Source of the DNA: Candidatus Atribacter alterifermentans
GTDB taxonomy: Bacteria > Atribacterota > Atribacteria > Atribacterales > Atribacteraceae
NCBI GenBank assembly: GCA_012517635.1
Contig: JAAYUP010000022.1
Location: 1-21,926 of the forward strand
Length of the DNA: 21,926 nt
Direction of reading: 5' to 3'
Position 1 is the first letter of the stretch, and every line of letters begins with the position of its first letter. Both the position numbers and the translations under genes were made by a program. The notes under the pieces are model-generated. The model was given only the letters and a program-made list of their open reading frames with translations. It made no database searches and was not told the DNA's origin. Of this stretch, positions 8,166 to 14,763 are shown piece after piece.

Positions 8166-9022
8166 TATGCTTCCTCCCTTTGCTTTTGAATTTTAAGTAA
8201 AATCTGATTGATTATGTCTTTACTATTTAAACTGGTGATGTCAATCACCGGACAATTTAACTTCTGATAAATTTTTCGTGCAAATGCAATTTCTTGATGA
8301 ACAACATCTAAATTCGCTTTATATTCCATATAATTTAAACCCAAGTTCATAATACGCTCTTTGCGGAGCTTTTGTAAAAAATCCGGTTCCATTATAAAGC
8401 CGATAATTACTTTTCCTTGATCATTTCCCAAAATACTTTCTAAGTTTTGGGGAAGGGGAAGGTCAGGGTTCAGCATCATAAAACCACACTTAATACCCTT
8501 TTTTGCCAACTGCATCACGCAATCTTCACGATGAGGAAACCAAATCGTGAGAATGATAACTTGTGCCTCATTAAGACGAGAAAAGCTTACACCAGTGCTT
8601 TCCGCTAAGGCATACTCTACCGCCTCAGAAATTGCCTCTGATTCTCGATCTAAGCTATGAAGCAAACCTGGTTCTCCCCGAGGAGATCGAGTCGATAGCT
8701 TCCGGATCGTATTCACAATTGGGCTTAATAAATCCAATATAAGAATTCGACGATGGAGTGATTCAGTAATCAGCGCTTGAACAAAATCATCATTTACCAG
8801 AGTATAAATAACCAAATCTTTTTGAGGTCGCGTCATATCAAGGATGCTAAATATTTCTTCTTTATTTTTTACATGGTCAAACCGTAAAATCTTAACTCGA
8901 TGGAGGTCAAATTGCGCAAGAGCAGCTTGGACTGCTAAATAAGCTGTTTTCCCTGTTCCATCTGAAACAACAAATATGCTGAAATCATCACTGGTTTTAA
9001 ATTCACATAATTCAGAACTCAC
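8165..9022 (-). CDS. ppsR: PPDK regulatory protein (DUF299 family) with altered P-loop
   Basis: Homologue of the bifunctional kinase/phosphorylase that inactivates PPDK by ADP-dependent phosphorylation of an active-site Thr and reactivates it with Pi. The 285 residues match the family in length and layout: N-terminal VVSDGTGKTAYLA (18-30), SLDRESEAISEAVEYAL in the middle, and a C-terminal FARKIYQKLNCPVIDIT (247-263). The family's central nucleotide-binding GVSRTSKTP is missing. In gap-free alignment the stretch is TIWFPHRED (159-167), so the usual Lys-Thr pair is Arg-Glu. Start GTG at 9022 overlaps the glyS stop (GTGA) and has AGGAGGA upstream. Its place right before ppdK supports PPDK as partner. 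Whether it keeps enzymatic activity is open. Confidence 0.88.
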   Translation of the reverse strand: MSSELCEFKTSDDFSIFVVSDGTGKTAYLAVQAALAQFDLHRVKILRFDHVKNKEEIFSILDMTRPQKDLVIYTLVNDDFVQALITESLHRRILILDLLSPIVNTIRKLSTRSPRGEPGLLHSLDRESEAISEAVEYALAESTGVSFSRLNEAQVIILTIWFPHREDCVMQLAKKGIKCGFMMLNPDLPLPQNLESILGNDQGKVIIGFIMEPDFLQKLRKERIMNLGLNYMEYKANLDVVHQEIAFARKIYQKLNCPVIDITSLNSKDIINQILLKIQKQREEA

Positions 9023-11124
9023 CTGGATTCCTCCTCGATAACGATCTGAGAAAGATCGGCAATCGGTTGCCAGAGTTCAACAATCTTTTTTAATAATGAC
9101 AATCGATTGTTTCGAACTGATTCTGATTCGGTCATCACTAACACTTCATCAAAAAAATGGTTGAGCACTGGAATAATGACGGAAAAAGACTCGCAGGCAT
9201 AAATATAGTCACCCCGTTGGATAGCTGGATAAAATTCTTTTTCGATACTTTGCAATGTATTGAAAAGCTGATACTCAACTTCTTCTTCAAAAAAATTCTT
9301 ATCCACAAGGGGAGACCCTTGAAAATTTTTGGTAATATTATTAGCCCGGCAAAAACCGGTAATGACATCTTCAAAAAATTTCCTTTTATTATCAAATAAT
9401 TTTTGAAGTGCATTAATTCGAAGGTAAATATCATAGATATCATTATAAGAAACACTGAGTACTGCATTGACGATTGAATAATTCATTCCATTTTCCAATA
9501 AATAATAACGAAACCGACTCATTATAAACTGAATAACATCATCAATTACCGAAGAATTGGAGCTTAGAAATCCCTGTTCTTTTAAAATGAATATATTCCA
9601 ACCAATCCATTGACTCAGATCTGAATACCAACGACGGTTTAATAAAATATTGATAATCCCCTGGGCTTGTCTTCTTAATCCAAAAGGATCAGTTGAACCG
9701 CTTGGTACTCTCCCTAATGTAAAGCTTGAAACAATATTATCCATTTTATCAGCAAGTGAAAGAATACTTCCGATAAAAGTTTCTGGATAGTTTTCCTGAC
9801 CAGGAGAAGGTAGGTATTGTTCTTTGATAGCAATAGCAACTTCTTCGTTTTCGCCTTTCAACTGAGCATAAACCTTTCCCATGAGTCCCTGTAACTCAGG
9901 TAATTCTTTAACCATTTCACAGGTTAAATCAGCTTTCGACAAAAGAGCTGCACGGTCTAAATGATTGAGAGAGCCCTCGTTCCCAGGAAAGCAAGCACCC
10001 AGACGTGCGACTAAAAATTTTAAACGCTGGGTTTTTTCCCACATGGTTCCCAATCCTTCCTGAAAAACTATTCCTTTTAAAGATTCTGTTCTTTGCTCAA
10101 GGTTTTTTTTCTGGTCTTCAGTAAAAAAGAACAAAGCATCTTCCAATCGTGCTTTCAATACTCTTTCATTCCCATGAATTATTTTTTCACATTCAGAAGC
10201 AGGTCGATTTAAAACCACCAAAAAACGAGAAAGCAAATTTCCCTCGTCATCAACACAGGCAAAATATTTTTGGTGATGTTTCATAACCGTAGTAAGCACG
10301 CAGGCTGGAAGCTGCAAATACTTGTCATGAAAACTTCCTAAAGCTGCATCAGGATATTCGACTAAGAAAGTAACTTCATTGATCAGGTCTTCATCCTTCA
10401 ACCAATGACCATGTATCTTTTTTGCTTCTCTATCCAAGGCTTGTTCAATCATTGTTCTTCTTTGAATTTGATCAACTATAACCTTGAGATTTTCTAATAC
10501 TGGAAAATAATCGTCTGCTTTCAATAATGCGTGAGGGTTTTTTGACAAAAACCGATGCCCCTGGGTAAAACGAGAAGCAGTGACTCCAGCTACTGTAAGA
10601 GGAATTTCATCTTCTCCAAAAAGAGCGACCAACCATCGAATGGGACGAACAAATCGGTAGTCTCCTTCCCCCCAAAACATGGAACGGGGAAAGTTTAAAG
10701 AACGCAAAATGACTGGACAAATTTGAGTCAGTACTTCTTTGGTTGGTTGTCCATCTCTCACTTTTTTTCCAAAAATATATTTCCCTTTTTCAGTTACTTT
10801 TATGAAAAGGTCTTGAGGATCGATTCCTTGTGCTCGTGCAAATGCTAAAGCTGGTTGAAGGACTTTTCCATCAGGAGAAAAACCAACTTTGGCTGCCGGT
10901 CCTTTCACTTCCACAATCAAAGGTTCTTGATGTTCTTGTAACCCCTTCGCAATAAGAGTAATTCGTCGTGGAGTCCCAACCAAATATAAATCCTCAAAAT
11001 GAAGTCGTGTCTCCCTAAATTTTTCTAAAAAATGACTCTTCGTTTCCTCGAAAATTGAGGGAATCAAACTCGAAGGAAGTTCTTCAACCCCTATTTCTAA
11101 AAGGAAATTTCTTTTATTCATCAT
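9019..11124 (-). CDS. glyS: Glycyl-tRNA synthetase beta subunit
   Basis: Beta chain of the heterotetrameric (alpha2 beta2) glycine-tRNA ligase; it binds tRNA and carries the anticodon-recognition part. The 701 residues match the usual beta length. The N-terminus FLLEIGVEELPSSLIPS is family-typical, and further signatures include TPRRI near 51 and DKMDNIVSSF near 450. The C-terminal third contains the DALR-type anticodon-binding domain. ATG at 11124 (a second ATG follows directly) lies 13 bases from the glyQ stop; AGGTGAA overlapping that stop is the ribosome binding site. The gene order glyQ-glyS is standard for this enzyme type. Confidence 0.97.
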   Translation of the reverse strand: MMNKRNFLLEIGVEELPSSLIPSIFEETKSHFLEKFRETRLHFEDLYLVGTPRRITLIAKGLQEHQEPLIVEVKGPAAKVGFSPDGKVLQPALAFARAQGIDPQDLFIKVTEKGKYIFGKKVRDGQPTKEVLTQICPVILRSLNFPRSMFWGEGDYRFVRPIRWLVALFGEDEIPLTVAGVTASRFTQGHRFLSKNPHALLKADDYFPVLENLKVIVDQIQRRTMIEQALDREAKKIHGHWLKDEDLINEVTFLVEYPDAALGSFHDKYLQLPACVLTTVMKHHQKYFACVDDEGNLLSRFLVVLNRPASECEKIIHGNERVLKARLEDALFFFTEDQKKNLEQRTESLKGIVFQEGLGTMWEKTQRLKFLVARLGACFPGNEGSLNHLDRAALLSKADLTCEMVKELPELQGLMGKVYAQLKGENEEVAIAIKEQYLPSPGQENYPETFIGSILSLADKMDNIVSSFTLGRVPSGSTDPFGLRRQAQGIINILLNRRWYSDLSQWIGWNIFILKEQGFLSSNSSVIDDVIQFIMSRFRYYLLENGMNYSIVNAVLSVSYNDIYDIYLRINALQKLFDNKRKFFEDVITGFCRANNITKNFQGSPLVDKNFFEEEVEYQLFNTLQSIEKEFYPAIQRGDYIYACESFSVIIPVLNHFFDEVLVMTESESVRNNRLSLLKKIVELWQPIADLSQIVIEEESR

Positions 11125-11137
11125 AATTTACTTTCAC

Positions 11138-12013
11138 CTAATTTGACTTTTTTAACCAGGGAAAACCCATTTTTTCTCTTTGTTGATAATAAAGGCGGGC
11201 GCACTGGTTGGCTAATTGTCGAATTCTCCCCATATACTGACTTCTTTCCAATACACTCATTCCACCTCGTGAATCAAGAAGATTAAAGGTATGAGAACAT
11301 TTCAAAATATAATCATAAGCTGGCATAACGAGTTCTTTTTTTAAGAGCCGTTGAGCTTCCTTTTCATAGGATTCAAAAAGCCTAAAAAGAATATCAGTTC
11401 CATTGTGCTCAAAGCTATAAATCGAGTGTTCCCTTTCTTCCTGCCAACGAACATCACCATAAGTAAGGCATTCATTCCATTGAATATCAAAAACATTCTC
11501 TTTTTCTTGTAAATACATGGTGATTCGTTCCAAGCCATAGGTTATTTCCACCGAAATTGGTTTTAGGTCTAATCCTCCAGCCTGTTGAAAATAGGTAAAT
11601 TGAGTGATTTCCATCCCATCCAACCATACTTCCCACCCCAAACCCCAGGCTCCCAGTGTGGGAGATTCCCAGTTGTCCTCAACAAAACGGATATCGTGTT
11701 CAACAGGGTTAATACCCAAATCATATAAGCTATTTAAATAAATATCCTGGATATCGGAAGGCGATGGTTTGATGATGACTTGATATTGATAATGTTGATA
11801 AAGACGGTTTGGATTTTCTCCATATCGTCCATCTGCCGGCCGACGTGAAGGCTCGCAATAGGCAGCGCCCCAAGGTTCTGGTCCAATTACCCTGAGAAAC
11901 GTTGCCGGATTCATGGTTCCGGCGCCAACTTCAATATCATATGGTTGTTGAATAATGCAACCGTTTTTTTTCCAAAATTGACTGAGGGTTAAAATAATAT
12001 CTTGAAAGTATAT
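11138..12013 (-). CDS. glyQ: Glycyl-tRNA synthetase alpha subunit, apparent ATA start
   Basis: Catalytic alpha chain that forms glycyl-adenylate and charges tRNA-Gly together with GlyS. Signature stretches: FQDIILTLSQFWKKNGCIIQ, QPYDIEVGAGTMNPATFLR, YCEPSRRPADGRYGENPNR and QQAGGLDLKPISVEITYGLE. The frame is open to TTG at 12043 and GTG at 12040, but neither has a ribosome binding site and both would add ten residues (VCFWVGDDT-like) absent from the family. Homologues begin Met-(Y/T)-(L/F)-Q-D. Here the matching codon is ATA at 12011-12013, with AGGTGAT six bases upstream. I therefore place the start at ATA, giving 291 residues. A TTG start at 12043 (301 residues) is the alternative. It follows recO by about 60 bases. 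Confidence 0.95.
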   Translation of the reverse strand: MYFQDIILTLSQFWKKNGCIIQQPYDIEVGAGTMNPATFLRVIGPEPWGAAYCEPSRRPADGRYGENPNRLYQHYQYQVIIKPSPSDIQDIYLNSLYDLGINPVEHDIRFVEDNWESPTLGAWGLGWEVWLDGMEITQFTYFQQAGGLDLKPISVEITYGLERITMYLQEKENVFDIQWNECLTYGDVRWQEEREHSIYSFEHNGTDILFRLFESYEKEAQRLLKKELVMPAYDYILKCSHTFNLLDSRGGMSVLERSQYMGRIRQLANQCARLYYQQREKMGFPWLKKSN

Positions 12014-12019
12014 GGTATC

Positions 12020-12026
12020 ATCACCT
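12020..12026 (-). promoter_or_regulatory. Ribosome binding site preceding the ATA codon of glyQ
   Basis: AGGTGAT on the minus strand is a seven-base match to the anti-Shine-Dalgarno complement (same form as at dgt and glyS). It is followed by six bases and then ATA. No comparable site precedes TTG 12043 or GTG 12040. Confidence 0.65.
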
Positions 12027-12074
12027 ACCCAAAAACACACCAAGAAACTAATATATCAGTTGCTTTTGTGGGTG

Positions 12075-12845
12075 TCAACTTGCTTCTTGAAAACGCTCAA
12101 GAAATATTTTCCACTCGGTAATCTTTTTGCCAACATGAAAAGTGAGATACTCGGATATGATTCGATCAAGATAAGCAAATTGGTTTTCTTGAAGTTGAAT
12201 GGATAGACACGAAGCACAGGAAAAAGTCATTACCTTCGCTAAGAGAGTCATCATCTCTGGGGGTAAGTAATGAATATCATCTTTTAATGAAGAGCATTTT
12301 TCACAAACCATGCCACCTGATGCGGCGCTCCATCCGGGAGGAATTTTTTTAAAACGTTTCCCGCAAACGGCACAGAACCGAATTCGAGGAAGAAACCCTA
12401 AAAAACGAATTAAGTCAATTCGAAATTTTAAGCCTAAAACAGAATAATTATCGCACTTCATCGATAAATCAAGATAAAAGAGGATGGCTTCAAAAATCCT
12501 TTCGTCAGGTTCTTCTTGCTCATAACAACGGTCAACTATAAACAAAAGGTAATTGGCAAATACCCACTGATTGGTTTTTTTGCCAATTTCTCGATAGCAT
12601 TCAACGATTTCTGCTTGAGAGAGGATTGGCATTCCCCGACCTTCATAAAACATAAAGTTCGAAATTGCCGGACAATCAAGAGCCGGACCAAAACGGTTTC
12701 CAACCTTTCTGGCTCCTTTGGCAACAACCTGAATCTTTCCTTTTTTTCGAGTAAACAGAGTAATAATTCTATCTAATTCACCAAAATTTATACTTTTTAA
12801 AACGATTCCTTGATCTTTCCAGTACCGGGTAGTCGTTTTCATCAT
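12075..12845 (-). CDS. recO: DNA repair protein RecO
   Basis: Mediator that helps load RecA on single-stranded DNA in the RecFOR repair pathway. It has an N-terminal OB fold (GIVLKSINFGELDRIITLFT, the typical opening), a helical middle, and a zinc-finger with CAVC and CEKC (C164, C167, C187, C190 counted from the longest open start). I chose ATG at 12845, which overlaps the era stop as ATGA and implies translational coupling. An ATG at 12863 would extend the protein by six residues (262 in total) and overlap era by 22 bases. The era-recO order is standard in Bacillota. Nothing appears broken. Confidence 0.94.
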   Translation of the reverse strand: MMKTTTRYWKDQGIVLKSINFGELDRIITLFTRKKGKIQVVAKGARKVGNRFGPALDCPAISNFMFYEGRGMPILSQAEIVECYREIGKKTNQWVFANYLLFIVDRCYEQEEPDERIFEAILFYLDLSMKCDNYSVLGLKFRIDLIRFLGFLPRIRFCAVCGKRFKKIPPGWSAASGGMVCEKCSSLKDDIHYLPPEMMTLLAKVMTFSCASCLSIQLQENQFAYLDRIISEYLTFHVGKKITEWKIFLERFQEAS

Positions 12846-13738
12846 CGGATAGTATAACCCCATCTTCTAAGAACATCGGGTTTCTTTCTCCAATTCAGTT
12901 GAGTTTTAACCCACAGATCTAAAAACACTTTTTTTTCAAAAAAATCCTCAAGATCTTTTCTGGCTTCGGAACCAATTTTTTTAACCATACTTCCCTTTTC
13001 CCCGATAATAATTTTACGGTGAGAATCCTTTTCAACATAAATTATAGCCCGAATTGAAATCAAATTCTCTTTTTCTTTCATTGCTTCAACTCGCACTTCT
13101 ACTCCATAAGGAATTTCTTGATGAATATTTTGCCAAACTTTTTCACGAATTATTTCTCCAACAATATCTCTTTCATAAACATCAGAGATTTGGTCCTCAT
13201 CAAAATAGGGTGGATTGAATGGGAGAAGGTTTTGGATTTTCTGGATTAATTGGTCGAGACCAACACCAGTTAAAGCTGATACCTCAAGGATATCGTGAAA
13301 AGGAAAGCTTTGTGAATATTCTTGAATGGTCTTTTGGATAATTTCTTTTTTAAATAAATCAATCTTATTCACTACTAATAGAACCGGATGAGGAAAGTCT
13401 TGAATTTCTTTAAGATAGATTTCGTCGGTTTGAACCGAAACACCTGGGGTTGTTAGATAGAGCAAACAATCGGCATCAGGAAGCGAGCTTTTCCATTGAT
13501 TAGAAAGGAATTGGCCAAGAGGATCAACTGGAACATGAAGTCCTGGAGTATCAATAAACACGATTTGGCAATTGGGGCGATTCAAGATCCCTTTAATGTT
13601 CTTTCGAGTGGTTTGGGGTTTATCACTAACAATCGTGATTTTATATTTCAAAATATTATTCAGCAGGGTAGATTTTCCGACATTTGGCCGTCCCCAAATG
13701 GTTACGAAACCTGAACGAAAATTGGTCTGTTTTTCCAT
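12842..13738 (-). CDS. era: GTPase Era
   Basis: Essential GTPase that binds the 3' end of 16S rRNA and aids 30S subunit maturation. The 298 residues have the complete G domain: GRPNVGKST (16-24, P-loop), DTPGLH (switch II), NKID (guanine specificity) and SAL (G5). The C-terminal KH RNA-binding domain has IIIGEKGSMVKKIG. ATG at 13738 lies three bases after the ybeY-cdd stop, with AAGGGG upstream. Era acts on the same rRNA 3' end that YbeY processes, which fits the neighbour relation. Length and motifs look intact. Confidence 0.98.
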   Translation of the reverse strand: MEKQTNFRSGFVTIWGRPNVGKSTLLNNILKYKITIVSDKPQTTRKNIKGILNRPNCQIVFIDTPGLHVPVDPLGQFLSNQWKSSLPDADCLLYLTTPGVSVQTDEIYLKEIQDFPHPVLLVVNKIDLFKKEIIQKTIQEYSQSFPFHDILEVSALTGVGLDQLIQKIQNLLPFNPPYFDEDQISDVYERDIVGEIIREKVWQNIHQEIPYGVEVRVEAMKEKENLISIRAIIYVEKDSHRKIIIGEKGSMVKKIGSEARKDLEDFFEKKVFLDLWVKTQLNWRKKPDVLRRWGYTIR

Positions 13739-13741
13739 GGT

Positions 13742-14569
13742 TTAAAACCCCTTTTCAGGTTTCAACTGAAAAGGATGGGGAAATAGTTCGTCCAAAGTAT
13801 AAACCTGGTAATCTCCTCCACGACGGGCAGTTAAGATTTCAAGATGAGGAGTAAATTCATACAAAACTTGTCGACAGGCACCACAAGGAAAACAGTAATC
13901 TTGACTGGAGGAAACAATTGCTAGTCGAGTAAAGGTTGCATACCCCATCGAAACTGCTTTAAAAAGAACAACTCTTTCAGCACAAACGGATAATCCGTAC
14001 GATGCGTTTTCGATATTTCCCCCTTGAATCACCCTTCCATTACATGTTTCCAAAGCCGCACCAACCGGAAAGAGCGAATAAGGGGCATAGGCATATTGTT
14101 GAGCTTTTTGGGCTAATAATACCAAATGATCGCGTTTTTCAATAATAAGGAAGTGTTCAAGAAGATGGTTCTGTCGACTTTCCATGATTTGTTTTTTATC
14201 AGCATCGGTATCATCGTAACCCAATAAATGTAAAAGACCATGAATAAGGAGAAGTTTTTGTTCATTTTCGTATCGAGTACCATAAGTATGAGCGTATTCT
14301 CTTGCCTTTTCTGGACAAACAATGATCTCTCCCCAAACTTTATCCGGTTCTTCAGTGCCATAAAAAAAGGATATCACATCAGTTTCAATATTTTGATGAA
14401 AAAATTCCTTTTTCAAGGTCCTTATCTCTTCAAGACTTACAAAGGCAATACTTAATTTTCCTGGAATCTCCCGATTCTCTTGTTCACAAACAAAATCAAC
14501 GATTTTTTTTATTATTGCACGGGAGAGCGCTGTTTCTTTTGAAGAACGGTTAACAACAATAGTTACCAT
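13742..14569 (-). CDS. ybeY-cdd: Fused YbeY endoribonuclease-cytidine deaminase
   Basis: One 275-residue frame carries two enzymes. Residues 1-140 are YbeY, the metal-dependent RNase for 16S rRNA maturation and quality control: TDVISF (63-68), GEIIVCPE (80-87) and HGLLHLLGYDD (110-120). The expected third metal ligand, His in GYDH, is Asp (D120). Residues 144-275 are a tetrameric-type cytidine deaminase that recycles (deoxy)cytidine to uridine: YAPYSLFPVGAAL, CAE (C196, E198) and PCGAC (C229, C232) bind zinc and hold the catalytic Glu. There is almost no linker. Start is ATG 14569, behind AAAGGAG with five bases between; the frame is open to ATG 14677, but that lacks this signal. In Bacillota ybeY, dgkA and cdd are separate neighbours; here dgkA is absent. 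ATG inside at residue 129 might allow a free deaminase. Confidence 0.9.
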   Translation of the reverse strand: MVTIVVNRSSKETALSRAIIKKIVDFVCEQENREIPGKLSIAFVSLEEIRTLKKEFFHQNIETDVISFFYGTEEPDKVWGEIIVCPEKAREYAHTYGTRYENEQKLLLIHGLLHLLGYDDTDADKKQIMESRQNHLLEHFLIIEKRDHLVLLAQKAQQYAYAPYSLFPVGAALETCNGRVIQGGNIENASYGLSVCAERVVLFKAVSMGYATFTRLAIVSSSQDYCFPCGACRQVLYEFTPHLEILTARRGGDYQVYTLDELFPHPFQLKPEKGF

Positions 14570-14681
14570 AATCGACTCCTTTGGGACGATCAATTGATAA
14601 ACAATCGCTCTTTCTTTTAGTGAGATGAGACTATCAATCCTTACCTTTAATCTTTTTAAAAAGACAAAAAGATGCACTCTT

Positions 14682-14720
14682 CTAACCGAAAAAGCACAGG
14701 TTAGAATATTGCATCGTCAT
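14682..14720 (-). other. Possible short leader ORF and hairpin between pgpH and ybeY-cdd
   Basis: In the 194-base gap 14570-14763 the minus strand has AAGGGAG (14729-14735), eight bases, then ATG at 14720 and a 12-codon frame (MTMQYSNLCFFG) ending TAG at 14682. The frame overlaps a hairpin, TTCTAACC (14680-14687) with GGTTAGAA (14699-14706). The T-rich run downstream (about 14656-14671) also contains the palindrome TCTTTTTAAAAAGA (14651-14664). The arrangement resembles a leader peptide with an RNA switch, but chance is not excluded at this size. Confidence 0.25.
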
Positions 14721-14763
14721 ATTTCTTTCTCCCTTAATGGAAGAAGATAGAGATACTCCTTTT

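Noticed and set aside
12014..12043. TTG or GTG start for glyQ (301 or 300 residues)
   Set aside because: No ribosome binding site upstream and an N-terminal extension foreign to the family; the ATA codon with AGGTGAT aligns with homologue starts. Kept as an alternative.
14570..14677. Longer ybeY start at ATG 14677
   Set aside because: The added 36 residues do not resemble YbeY and ATG 14569 has a strong, well-spaced ribosome binding site.
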